NCBI GenBank assembly: GCA_050950785.1
Contig: JBMNIG010000026.1
Coordinates: 10,875 to 74,874, forward strand
Direction: 5' to 3'
Length of the DNA stretch: 64,000 nucleotides
DNA from: JAAYOS01 sp050950785
GTDB taxonomy: Bacteria > Bacillota > Clostridia > Oscillospirales > JAAYOS01
Part shown: in pieces, positions 35,694-44,329 of the stretch
Layout: each line of letters opens with the position of its first letter
How positions within the stretch are numbered: position 1 is the first letter of the stretch
Program-made: the position numbers and the translations under genes
The notes under the pieces: generated by a model
The model's database searches: none
The model's input: only the letters and a program-made list of their open reading frames with translations
Told to the model about the DNA's origin: nothing

Positions 35694-35776
35694 TTGAGCA
35701 TTATAATAACTAGTCAGTATAATTAAGTTTTTGATTTTTTCAGGATCGCTGTCCAACCGGCATTCGACGGACGATC
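35694..35776 (+). promoter_or_regulatory. metG promoter and leader hairpin
   Basis: TTGAGC (35694-35699), 18-nt spacer, TATAAT (35718-35723). The leader then forms GGATCG-GTCC paired with GGAC-GATCC (35742-35776). There is no T-run, no T-box GGTGGAACC and no SAM-riboswitch signature, so it is probably not a classical attenuator. Confidence 0.5.
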
Positions 35777-35821
35777 CTTTATGTAAATAATGATAAAGGT
35801 GCCGGAGAAACGGAGCATGAT

Positions 35822-37861
35822 ATGGAACATAAAACCTTTTACATCACGACGCCGATCTATTATCCGTCGGGAAAACTGCACATTGGAAATGCCTATACGA
35901 CCGTAGCAGCTGATGCTATAGCACGTCTGAAGCGAATGCAGGGTTACGACGTTATGTTTTTGACCGGAACTGATGAGCATGGAATGAAAATAGAGAAAAG
36001 TGCCCGGGCTGCTGGTAAGGAGCCAAAGGAATTTGTCGATGAGATCGTAGAAGGGCCCGGAGGCATCAAGGAACTCTGGAAACTCATGAACATTTCACAT
36101 GACCGCTTTATTCGCACAACCGACAAGTATCACGAAGAGGCTGTTCAAAAGATATTTAAGCGGCTTTACGACAATGGAGATATTTACAAGAGCGAATATG
36201 AGGGACTCTATTGTGTCCCCTGTGAAGCGTTCTGGACAGAAACCCAGGCAAAGGACGGGAAGTGTCCCGACTGCGGACGCCCTGTTGAGATGGCAAAAGA
36301 GGAGAGCTACTTCTTTAAGCTCTCGAAGTATGCAGATAAACTGCTTCAGTTTTTACAGGACAACCCTGATTTTCTCCAACCTCAGGCTAGGGTTAATGAA
36401 ATGATCAACAACTTTATAAAACCGGGGCTTGAGGATCTTTGTGTTTCAAGGACATCTTTCAAGTGGGGTATCCCTGTCGAATTCGATCCCGGCCATGTTA
36501 TCTATGTCTGGGTCGATGCACTGTCAAATTATATAACTGCTCTGGGTTATCTATCTGAAAATGAAGAGGACTACAAAAAATATTGGCCTGCCAATGTTCA
36601 ACTGGTTGGCAAGGATATCGTCCGCTTCCACTCGATAATTTGGCCAATAATGTTGATGGCATTAGATGTACCACTACCCAAAAAGGTTTTCGCTCATGGA
36701 TGGCTGCAAATCAACGGAGATAAGATGTCAAAGTCCAAGTCAGCCGGGGCACATATCATCGACCCTGTTATTTTATGTGACAGGTACGGAACAGATGCCA
36801 TTCGCTATTTTGTTTTACGTGAAGTTCCATTTGGTGCGGACGGCAACTTCTCAAATGAGGCACTCATAAACCGCATAAACTCTGATCTTGCAAATGACCT
36901 TGGCAACTTGGTCAGCCGTACTACCGCCATGTCCGAGCGCTACTTTGGGGGCAATCTACCGGCTGGTGTCGAGTCCGAAGATATTGATAAAGAGCTCGAG
37001 ACTCTTGCAGCAGAGACTTGCAACAACTACACAAAGAAAATGGATGATCTTCAGTTTTCCGGCGCCCTGGCGGATGTCTGGAAGCTTGTATCCCGTGCAA
37101 ACAAATATATAGATGAGACGATGCCCTGGATTTTGGCGAAGGACGAAGCAAAGAGAGCACGTCTTGCTACCGTTCTGAAAAATCTCTGTGAAGCAATACG
37201 TATTTCTGCAATTCTAGTATCTCCCGCAATGCCGACAACCTCGGAAAAGATTCTGAATCTTTTGGGAATCAAAGCAGACGAGACTGATCTCTGGGAAAGC
37301 GTCAATGTATGGGATTCCTCAAGGACATACGCTACCCGCACTTCCGCGCCGCTCTTCCCAAGAATCGATGTTGAGAAGGAACTGGGAGACCTTGCATCGA
37401 TGATGGAAAAAGAGAAGGCACCCGCGGTATGCGATCCCGTTGAGGAAGGTAAAAGCTCAAAGGATGGATCCGGGACAAGTGCAAAGGGTGAGGGTAAAGT
37501 CCCAAGCGACACAAACCCGCAGCCACCGGAAAATGTCGAAATCATCAGTATAGATGATTTTGCTAAAGTTGAGCTGCGTGTCGCGCTTGTCACCGACTGT
37601 GAAAAAGTCGAAAAGGCAAAAAAGCTGCTTAAGCTGCAACTGGATCTGGGATATGAAAAGAGACAGATCGTGTCCGGAATTGCCGAATGGTATTCACCGG
37701 AAGATCTGATCGGGAAAAAAGTTATAGTTGTAGCTAACCTCAAGCCTGCAAAACTGCGCGGCGTAGAGAGTCAGGGGATGCTATTGGCAGCCGATGTCGG
37801 TGATGAAGCAGTTGTGGTCTTCGCTCCGGACAAAGCCGAGCCCGGTAGCAAGGTAAGATAA
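35822..37861 (+). CDS. metG: Methionyl-tRNA synthetase
   Basis: 679 residues. Class I motifs HIGN (in GKLHIGNAYTT) and KMSKS (near residue 300, GDKMSKSKSAG), the zinc-binding insert CVPCEAF...CPDCGRP near residues 130-155, the anticodon-binding helices, a charged linker (about 520-575), and a C-terminal EMAP/Trbp111 tRNA-binding domain from about 578 (VELRVALVTDCEKVEKAKKLLKL). It charges initiator and elongator tRNA-Met. ATG at 35822 follows GGAG. The stop overlaps the tatD start (TAATG), a common metG-tatD operon. Confidence 0.98.
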   Translation: MEHKTFYITTPIYYPSGKLHIGNAYTTVAADAIARLKRMQGYDVMFLTGTDEHGMKIEKSARAAGKEPKEFVDEIVEGPGGIKELWKLMNISHDRFIRTTDKYHEEAVQKIFKRLYDNGDIYKSEYEGLYCVPCEAFWTETQAKDGKCPDCGRPVEMAKEESYFFKLSKYADKLLQFLQDNPDFLQPQARVNEMINNFIKPGLEDLCVSRTSFKWGIPVEFDPGHVIYVWVDALSNYITALGYLSENEEDYKKYWPANVQLVGKDIVRFHSIIWPIMLMALDVPLPKKVFAHGWLQINGDKMSKSKSAGAHIIDPVILCDRYGTDAIRYFVLREVPFGADGNFSNEALINRINSDLANDLGNLVSRTTAMSERYFGGNLPAGVESEDIDKELETLAAETCNNYTKKMDDLQFSGALADVWKLVSRANKYIDETMPWILAKDEAKRARLATVLKNLCEAIRISAILVSPAMPTTSEKILNLLGIKADETDLWESVNVWDSSRTYATRTSAPLFPRIDVEKELGDLASMMEKEKAPAVCDPVEEGKSSKDGSGTSAKGEGKVPSDTNPQPPENVEIISIDDFAKVELRVALVTDCEKVEKAKKLLKLQLDLGYEKRQIVSGIAEWYSPEDLIGKKVIVVANLKPAKLRGVESQGMLLAADVGDEAVVVFAPDKAEPGSKVR

Positions 37862-38643
37862 TGAAATTCTTTGATACCCATGCCCACTACCACGATGAGA
37901 AATTTGCGGATGATGTCAATGAATTGCTTTTGTCGCTCCCCGAAAAAGGTATAGCATATTGTGTGGGGCCCGGCGTGGATGTTGAAACCTCCGAGATGGA
38001 AATATCCCTTGCCGAGAAGTATAGTTTTCTTTATGCCGCTGCTGGGATCCACCCTCACGAGGCATCTATGGCTGATGAGAGCAGCTTTGGAAAAATCGAA
38101 GAGCTGCTCAAGCATCCGAAAGTGGTTGCCGTAGGGGAGATAGGGCTGGATTACCACTATGATTTTTCACCTCGTGATGTGCAGAAAGCTGTTTTTCGCA
38201 GGCAGCTAGAGTTGGCTCGAAAAACCGGGCTACCGGTAATTGTCCACGACAGGGAAGCTCATGAGGATTGCTTTAACATCATGAGCGAATTTCCCGACGT
38301 CTCGGCAGTGTTTCACTGTTATTCGGGCAGCTGGGAGCACGCTAAGCGCATTCTCAATATGGGATGGTATATATCATTTACCGGCTCAATAACATTTAAG
38401 AATGCCCGCCGTGTACTTGAGACCGTCGAGAAAATGCCTGCAGACCGGATAATGATCGAGACAGACGCCCCTTACATGACGCCGGTACCATATCGAGGCA
38501 AGAGAAACGACTCGTCATATGTCCGCCTCGTTTGTGAAAAAGTCGCGCAATTACGTGGCATAACAACGGAAGAGGCGGCCACACTAACTTTGGAAAACGG
38601 CAAAAGGGTTTTTTGGAATTTGAAAGATGGCTTAGTGGAATAA
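37861..38643 (+). CDS. TatD family metal-dependent hydrolase (DNase)
   Basis: 260 residues of the TatD/YcfH type: FFDTHAHYHDEKF, AAGIHPHEA, VAVGEIGLDYHYDFSP, PVIVHDREA, FHCYSGSWEHA and IMIETDAPYMTP contribute the metal ligands. It is a 3'-5' DNase/RNase family; a role in DNA repair is shown for some members. It overlaps metG by one base and is followed by a hairpin. Intact length. Confidence 0.95.
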   Translation: MKFFDTHAHYHDEKFADDVNELLLSLPEKGIAYCVGPGVDVETSEMEISLAEKYSFLYAAAGIHPHEASMADESSFGKIEELLKHPKVVAVGEIGLDYHYDFSPRDVQKAVFRRQLELARKTGLPVIVHDREAHEDCFNIMSEFPDVSAVFHCYSGSWEHAKRILNMGWYISFTGSITFKNARRVLETVEKMPADRIMIETDAPYMTPVPYRGKRNDSSYVRLVCEKVAQLRGITTEEAATLTLENGKRVFWNLKDGLVE

Positions 38644-38659
38644 CATAATATAAAAAAGG

Positions 38660-38705
38660 ATAACACCCTTGTCAAAGTGATAACTTTGGTAAGGGTGTCA
38701 TTATA
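38660..38705 (+). terminator. Hairpin after tatD
   Basis: ATAACACCCTT pairs with AAGGGTGT-ATTAT, with an inner CAAAGT/ACTTTG stem. No T-run follows; probable end of the metG-tatD transcript. Confidence 0.6.
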
Positions 38706-38854
38706 GGTGCGCCATATATAGTACGAATTTTGAAGAGCTAAGGGGCGAGTATTCTTGACTGCCGCTGCAATAAATGGTATAATGGATTATATTTCTCATT
38801 AAAATAATTAAATAAATACTACAATTGAATATTTACTAACAAAATACTGTAAGT

Positions 38855-39000
38855 GCTGAATTTCTGTTTTGACAGAATACGGGGGAACCACTTTTTGGGG
38901 TGAATCCGGTCTCTCGCATTTTGCGAGATCCGGTAGGGCTAATTTCCTTTCTGCCCGAATCCGACAGCTAACCTCGGAAGCTTTGAAGGGAAGGGGTGTA
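38855..39000 (+). ncRNA. Cyclic di-AMP (ydaO-yuaA) riboswitch
   Basis: The conserved core of the ydaO class is present in order: GGGGGAACCA (38881-38890), TTTTGGGGTGAATCCG, a variable stem TCTCGCA-TTTTGCGAGA, TAGGGC, then CTGCCCGAATCCGACAGCTA (38951-38970), ACCTCGGAAGC and a final GAAGGGA. These are the segments that bind two c-di-AMP molecules. A terminator follows at 39011-39045, so ligand binding should switch off the downstream Re-citrate-synthase-like gene. Edges are approximate. Confidence 0.9.
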
Positions 39001-39010
39001 TTTTGCCTTT

Positions 39011-39045
39011 AAAGCGGTCTTCACTTTCAGTGAGACCGCTTTTTT
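39011..39045 (+). terminator. Terminator of the c-di-AMP riboswitch
   Basis: AAAGCGGTCTTCACT pairs with AGTGAGACCGCTTT around TTC, followed by TTTG. It is the expression platform 69 nt before the start codon. Confidence 0.88.
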
Positions 39046-39113
39046 GATCCACGAAAGAGTAAAATCTTGTAAAGTTGATTGATTTCACATTAAATTTACA
39101 AAGGAGGCTTTCT

Positions 39114-40499
39114 ATGAACGTAAAATTCAACAAGAAAAATAGGATGATGGAGATTGAGTTTCAGTACAGGGATGTTCCTCAAGCGAATCTGTTTCGCAAC
39201 ATATATCCATATAATGAGGTTCCAAGGCTTGTATTTAACCAACGCATTGTCCCGCTGAATATCCCTGAAAAACTTTACATAACAGACACAACCTTTAGAG
39301 ATGGACAGCAGTCACGGTCACCCTATACTGTCGAAGAGATCAGCAAACTGTTTGATTTGCTTCACAAGCTTGATAACGGAAGCGGTATTATCAGGCAAAG
39401 TGAATTCTTCTTATATTCCAAAGTGGATCGTGAAGCTGTTAACAAGTGCATGGAGAAGGGATATCGATTCCCAGAGATCACAGCCTGGATCCGGGCAAGG
39501 AAAGAAGATTTTCAATTAGTAAAGGATATGGGCATAAAGGAAACGGGAATCCTGGTTTCATGTTCTGATTATCATATTTTCAATAAGCTCAAAATGAACA
39601 GGACACAAGCCATGAACCAGTATCTAAGTATCGTATCTTCAGCACTTGAAGCAGGAATTATCCCCCGTTGCCATTTTGAAGATATTACAAGAGCGGACTT
39701 CTATGGATTTGTTTTGCCCTTTGCAGACAAGTTGATGGAGATGTCCAGAGATGCGGGTATCCCGGTCAAAATTCGTGCTTGTGATACTTTGGGTTTGGGC
39801 GTTAGTATTCCAGGGGTTGCTCTTCCCCGGAGTGTGCCACAGATAATGTACGGACTTGTAAACTACGGAAATGTGCCGTCAGAGTATCTGGAATGGCATG
39901 GACACAATGATTTTTATCGAGCCGTTACAAACTCAACATCAGCGTGGCTATATGGTGCAGCCGCTGTCAATACTTCACTTTTGGGCATTGGAGAGAGAAC
40001 CGGAAACACACCGCTTGAAGCTATGGTTATGGAATATGTGCAACTCAGAGGAACAAGCGACGGGATGGATCTGCGTGTTATCACAGAAATAGCAGACTTT
40101 TTTGAAAATGGGCTAAATTATGAGATACCCCCTCGCACACCCTTTGTCGGTAGAGCGTTCAATGCCACACGTGCCGGAATTCATGCGGACGGCTTACTGA
40201 AGGATGAGGAGATATACAATATTTTTGATACTACGAAAATACTTGGGCGTCCCCCGGTGGTAGTTGTCGATGCACATTCAGGACTTGCCGGGATAGCTGC
40301 ATGGATCAATAACTATTTTCACTTAAAAGGTGACAAGGCAATAGACAAGAGGGATGAAAACGTCGCGAAGATCAAAGAGTGGATCGACGATGAATATGCC
40401 AACGGTCGGACCACTGTCATTGGGGATTCTGAGTTAGAACAGCTTGCTAAAGATTATTTTCCTCATCTGCTTTCGATTAGACAGAGCAGGGTAGAATAA
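39114..40499 (+). CDS. HMGL-like acyltransferase, probable Re-citrate synthase
   Basis: 461 residues of the isopropylmalate/homocitrate/Re-citrate synthase superfamily: DTTFRDGQQS at 58-67 (metal Asp), SGIIRQSEFFLYS, CHFEDITRADFYGF, RACDTLG and EWHGHNDF near 262 (metal His pair). The N-terminal extension before the barrel and the SEFFLYS and HFEDITRADFYG segments are as in clostridial Re-citrate synthases rather than LeuA. It would condense oxaloacetate and acetyl-CoA for glutamate synthesis. LeuA-like or homocitrate activity remains possible. ATG at 39114 follows AAAGGAGG. Controlled by the c-di-AMP riboswitch. Confidence 0.82.
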   Translation: MNVKFNKKNRMMEIEFQYRDVPQANLFRNIYPYNEVPRLVFNQRIVPLNIPEKLYITDTTFRDGQQSRSPYTVEEISKLFDLLHKLDNGSGIIRQSEFFLYSKVDREAVNKCMEKGYRFPEITAWIRARKEDFQLVKDMGIKETGILVSCSDYHIFNKLKMNRTQAMNQYLSIVSSALEAGIIPRCHFEDITRADFYGFVLPFADKLMEMSRDAGIPVKIRACDTLGLGVSIPGVALPRSVPQIMYGLVNYGNVPSEYLEWHGHNDFYRAVTNSTSAWLYGAAAVNTSLLGIGERTGNTPLEAMVMEYVQLRGTSDGMDLRVITEIADFFENGLNYEIPPRTPFVGRAFNATRAGIHADGLLKDEEIYNIFDTTKILGRPPVVVVDAHSGLAGIAAWINNYFHLKGDKAIDKRDENVAKIKEWIDDEYANGRTTVIGDSELEQLAKDYFPHLLSIRQSRVE

Positions 40500-40503
40500 G
40501 ACG

Positions 40504-40557
40504 ATTCCTCTATCATAGAGTCCGCTCTAAGGCTCTAAGATAGAGGAATTCTCTTTG
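40504..40557 (+). terminator. Terminator after the Re-citrate-synthase-like gene
   Basis: ATTCCTCTATC pairs with GATAGAGGAAT (inner AGAG stem), followed by TCTCTTTG. Confidence 0.78.
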
Positions 40558-40682
40558 ATTTTATGAACTTCGATTATCTTAACTTCAAGTTCAATAGCTT
40601 TATTATAGTACTATATTCGTTCGGGACGTGCATATAGTTTACCGGACGGTCTTTCCGTCTAAATATGCCGCCCGGAGGTACT

Positions 40683-42101
40683 ATGGATATTCTGTTCGTG
40701 ATCGTGTATCTCGGAGTTCTTTTATTTAACGGGATACGCCAGGGGCAAAAAATCAAAAGTCTGAAAGATTTTTCGGTTTCCACACGGAAATATGGATTGT
40801 TTGTTTTGTTCGCATCGCTGTCGGCATCATTTATTGGTGGAGGCTTCAGCGTAGGGAATGCAGCTGAGGTTTTTAAGCGGGGGATCGGGAATACCGTAGC
40901 TCTGTTCGGGTTTTCTGTTGGACAGATATTAATAGGCCAACTGATTATTGCCAGAGCCAGATTCCCGGCCGGTGCAACTTCGCCGGGTATGGTAATGCGT
41001 GCTAGCTATGGAAGACTAGGACAAATTACGACGGGTATATGCTCAACTTTGCTCAGTATAGGTCTTCTCGGTGCGCAAATTGCCGCTATCGGCGTTATGT
41101 TTAATGTGTTGATCCATGTGCCATTCATAGCGGGAGTCCTAATAGGGTTTGCGGTCATACTTGTGTATTCAACTGCGGGAGGCATAAAGGCTATAATCGC
41201 CGCAGAGATCATAGAATTCCTTTTGCTTGCTGTTGGTCTCCCGATTCTTCTAATATACTCTGTTTCATACGCCGGTGGATCGAAAGAAGTGCTTGAAAAA
41301 ATACCTGGCACCTACTTTGACATCTTCAATGAAAGCAGCCCCAGGGAGCTTTTCTCTCTGTTTTTGACGTTGATGATGGGGGAGGCATTGACACCTCCGT
41401 TTATACAGCGTATGCTTGTTGGCAGAGATCGTAAGACCATAGCTCGGGCAACCGTTTTGAGCGGTGTAATATCGATTCCGGTTTTCATAATTACTGGAAT
41501 TGTGGGCTTGTGTGCATACGCTGTAAACAGTGGATTGGATCCGGAACTAGCAATGCCTTTCATGGTGATGACTGCTTTGCCAGTGGGGATCAAGGGTATT
41601 GTTATTACGACAATGCTTGCCGTTGTTATGTCGTCTGCTGACGGCTGTTTGGCCAGTGCCTCAATAGGTATTGTCAGTGACATTGTGGATCCTCTTTCCC
41701 GCAAAAAACTCAGGCCGGAAGCATTGCTGAAAATCGCTCGAGTATCAAATTTGGTTATTGGGATATTGGCGATGGCACTTGCAATACTTATGAAAAATGT
41801 CTTTGATATACTTGTGTTTTCTTATTCCGGTTGGAGCCCTGTAGTGCTTGTTTCGATGGTTGCGGCTATCCTGGGTGTGCGAGCCGGCAAGAAAGCTTTT
41901 ATCGCAAGTGCTACCGGGGGTGCTGTAGCATCTATCGTTTGGACATATGTTGCAGGAGAGCCTTTTGGTATAGGAGGCACAGCGGTGGGCTTTTTAGTGT
42001 CGCTTATCTTGTTTTTGATGCTGAAAGAAACCAGACAAGGGAGTGTAAAGGGGGAAGCCCTCCCAGACATACTAACTATCAATAATAAAGCCACAAAATG
42101 A
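40683..42101 (+). CDS. Sodium:solute symporter family protein
   Basis: 472 residues, about 13 membrane helices of the SSS (SLC5/LeuT-fold) type: ASLSASFIGGGFSVGNAAEVF in helix 1-2, the GGIKAIIAAEIIEF signature after helix 5 (family GG-x-x-A-V-x-x-x-D/E), and SSADGCLASASIGIVSDIV in helix 8. Substrate unknown (organic acid, amino acid or sugar). ATG at 40683 follows CGGAGG. A single gene between two terminators/promoters. Confidence 0.93.
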   Translation: MDILFVIVYLGVLLFNGIRQGQKIKSLKDFSVSTRKYGLFVLFASLSASFIGGGFSVGNAAEVFKRGIGNTVALFGFSVGQILIGQLIIARARFPAGATSPGMVMRASYGRLGQITTGICSTLLSIGLLGAQIAAIGVMFNVLIHVPFIAGVLIGFAVILVYSTAGGIKAIIAAEIIEFLLLAVGLPILLIYSVSYAGGSKEVLEKIPGTYFDIFNESSPRELFSLFLTLMMGEALTPPFIQRMLVGRDRKTIARATVLSGVISIPVFIITGIVGLCAYAVNSGLDPELAMPFMVMTALPVGIKGIVITTMLAVVMSSADGCLASASIGIVSDIVDPLSRKKLRPEALLKIARVSNLVIGILAMALAILMKNVFDILVFSYSGWSPVVLVSMVAAILGVRAGKKAFIASATGGAVASIVWTYVAGEPFGIGGTAVGFLVSLILFLMLKETRQGSVKGEALPDILTINNKATK

Positions 42102-42310
42102 AGATGTTGAGGGTATTTCTCCGCGCACAATACGGGGAAAGTCCTCGTGGCTGATAAAAAACTCCCTACAACACTTCCGTATTCAATACTATTGAAGGAC
42201 GACAAGCTGATTTATTTATCCTCTTACCGAAATAGAGAGGCAAGTATAAATCATTTGAAATGATCAAAGGATTAATTCTTATACTAGTATTCCACCCCTA
42301 TTAAAAACTC

Positions 42311-42339
42311 TTGACAAGAGGTGATGGGGGTGGTAAATT
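42311..42339 (+). promoter_or_regulatory. hrcA operon promoter (sigma-A type)
   Basis: TTGACA (42311-42316), exactly 17 nt, TAAATT (42334-42339). It stands directly before the CIRCE element. Confidence 0.85.
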
Positions 42340-42343
42340 ATTG

Positions 42344-42370
42344 TTAGCACTCAAAAGTCGAGAGTGCTAA
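42344..42370 (+). promoter_or_regulatory. CIRCE operator (HrcA binding site)
   Basis: TTAGCACTC-N9-GAGTGCTAA, a perfect copy of the CIRCE consensus, begins 5 nt after the -10 box. HrcA bound here represses the operon until heat stress. Confidence 0.97.
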
Positions 42371-42458
42371 ACTGAAAAACTCAGTCACCGTGTCCCTACA
42401 CTGTGTGGATGAAATGTTTGACCGAATCTGATACTCCTGTTACGAGGGGGTGAGCGGA

Positions 42459-43499
42459 GTGGCGCTGAGTGATCGCAAAAAAATAATCTTAAAGGCAGTC
42501 GTTGATAATTACATCGAAAATGCGGAACCTGTTGGATCTAAGACACTGGCATCCAAAACAGCACTAAAACTGTCGCCTGCCACACTTAGGAATGAGATGG
42601 CGGATCTTGAAAATATGGGCTTTCTGGAACAGCCACATACATCCGCCGGCAGGATTCCATCTAATCTTGGATACAGACTGTATGTAGACGAGCTGATGAA
42701 TTCTCAACGCATTTCAAAAAGAGAAGCTGATACCATTGAGCGCGCTCTTTTTAGAAGGCTGCGGGAACTTGACGAACTTATATCTGAAGCAGGAAAGCTG
42801 ATATCGGACTTGACAAACTATGCTGCATTTACAACCATTTCCCAGTCATCCAATGTACGTATACGTCGAATAGATCTGATTCCAGTTGACCGCGATACAT
42901 TTGTTATTGTAATTATTTTTTCGTCAAATATAGTAAAGAATACAATATCAAAAAGGCAACCTGAGATTACAGATGAGCAGTTGCATGTTATAACTTCAGT
43001 CTTGAACTTACGTCTGTTCAATAACATGCCCGGCGAAATAAACGAAGAACTCGTTCGCGAGGTTTCGGAGACGAGCGGAGTTCCGCTCTCGTTTGCCCGT
43101 GCAATCGTTGCTTTTATTTGTCAGGCGGCACAGCAAGCTGAACAGAGTAAAGTATATGTCAATGTGGCGACAAATGTCTTTGATCAGCCTGAATACCGTG
43201 ATGTCAACCGCGCGCGGCGTCTGCTGGACTATCTGTACGACGCTGATTCACTTGCATCGATACCGATCCCCGAGCCTGATTCTAAAATGAAGATCCTCAT
43301 CGGGCCGGAAAACATTCAGCAAGAACTTCATCAATCCAGTGTTGTTATGGCCAGCTATGATGTGGGGGAAGGGATGCGTGGCATGATCGGTGTCGTTGGT
43401 CCTACGCGAATGGACTATTCAAAAGTAGCCTCAAGGCTTAGTTATTTTGTTGAACGACTAAACAGGTTCCTTAACGGGGAATTTACAGACCACGATTGA
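42459..43499 (+). CDS. hrcA: Heat-inducible transcription repressor HrcA
   Basis: 346 residues. N-terminal winged helix (LSDRKKIILKAVVDNYIENAEPVGSKTLASK in parts, LSPATLRNEMADLENMGFL, QPHTSAGRIPSNLGYRLYVD) and the HrcA dimerisation/inserted domain. It represses chaperone genes via CIRCE; GroEL stabilises it. GTG at 42459 is preferred: AGGGG lies 9 nt before it, while GTG at 42450 sits against the Shine-Dalgarno. First gene of hrcA-grpE-dnaK-dnaJ. Confidence 0.96.
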   Translation: MALSDRKKIILKAVVDNYIENAEPVGSKTLASKTALKLSPATLRNEMADLENMGFLEQPHTSAGRIPSNLGYRLYVDELMNSQRISKREADTIERALFRRLRELDELISEAGKLISDLTNYAAFTTISQSSNVRIRRIDLIPVDRDTFVIVIIFSSNIVKNTISKRQPEITDEQLHVITSVLNLRLFNNMPGEINEELVREVSETSGVPLSFARAIVAFICQAAQQAEQSKVYVNVATNVFDQPEYRDVNRARRLLDYLYDADSLASIPIPEPDSKMKILIGPENIQQELHQSSVVMASYDVGEGMRGMIGVVGPTRMDYSKVASRLSYFVERLNRFLNGEFTDHD

Positions 43500-43537
43500 T
43501 TATACAAAATCAGTGATTCTGGACGGCACCGGACATG

Positions 43538-43590
43538 AAAACCGTCCCTCTGTCAGGATAATCGAACCTGACAGAAGAACCGTTCCCTTG
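43538..43590. repeat. REP-like palindrome, copy 3, in the hrcA-grpE gap
   Basis: AAAACCGTCCCTCTGTCAGG faces CCTGACAGAAGAACCGTTCCC; the inner CTGTCAGG/CCTGACAG stem (43550-43557, 43567-43574) is perfect. It could form a stem in the operon mRNA. Confidence 0.75.
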
Positions 43591-43623
43591 TCATATTATT
43601 AATTGAAAAGCGAGGTATAAAGG

Positions 43624-44259
43624 GTGAAGAAAGACGAGCAAGCAAAGGACACTCCCGAGGTAAACAAAACAACACCCCAGAATGGCGCAACGCCGGCAGA
43701 CCAAAGTTCATCAGACACCGAATCTGCTAAAGAAAAGTGCAAAGAGTGTAACTGTGGCGCAGGTGGGCAGAATTGTGAAACAGAGCCGATCGAAAATACA
43801 GAACAAAAGGCAGAAGAAGCTGGCTCGTTTACTGAACTTGAAGATCAATTAAGTGAAATGAAAAATACGTATTTAAGACTGTTAGCCGAGTACGACAATT
43901 ATCGCAAACGTACTTCTAAAGAAAAAGAGAAGTACTACACTTTGGCCAAGGCTGAGACGATCGAGCGTATACTTCCCGTATATGACAATATTGAGCGTGC
44001 TGTCAACAACCCAACTACCGACGATGCCTATAAGAAGGGTGTAGAGATGATTTTTCAGCAGCTCCAGGACGTCTTCAAAGCGTTAGGTGTCACGGAGATT
44101 GAGGCAGAAAACGCGAAGTTCGATCCTGAAAAACACAATGCTGTTATGCATATAGAAGACGACCAATTTGGAGAAAACAGCATTGTGGAGGTGTTTCAAA
44201 GAGGATTTGAAATTGACGGCTATGTAATTCGCCACGCTGTAGTAAAGGTTGCAAATTGA
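43624..44259 (+). CDS. grpE: Nucleotide exchange factor GrpE
   Basis: 211 residues. The first ~70 are low-complexity and acidic with an unusual CKECNCGAGGQNCE cysteine cluster; then the GrpE coiled coil (LEDQLSEMKNTYLRLLAEYDNYRKRT in parts) and the beta domain (FDPEKHNAVMHIED, VFQRGFEIDGYVIRHAVVKVAN). It speeds ADP release from DnaK. Start GTG at 43624 with GAGGT upstream. The Cys-rich N-terminus is atypical and might bind metal, which is only a guess. Confidence 0.95.
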   Translation: MKKDEQAKDTPEVNKTTPQNGATPADQSSSDTESAKEKCKECNCGAGGQNCETEPIENTEQKAEEAGSFTELEDQLSEMKNTYLRLLAEYDNYRKRTSKEKEKYYTLAKAETIERILPVYDNIERAVNNPTTDDAYKKGVEMIFQQLQDVFKALGVTEIEAENAKFDPEKHNAVMHIEDDQFGENSIVEVFQRGFEIDGYVIRHAVVKVAN

Positions 44260-44329
44260 ATAGCATTATTTGCGGGTCATAGCCGTTTAGCATATTTTTT
44301 ATAATTGAATATATTGGAGGAATAAAACG

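Noticed and set aside
35590..35821. T-box or SAM riboswitch before metG
   Set aside because: No GGTGGAACC-type T-box sequence and no SAM-I core; only a simple hairpin.
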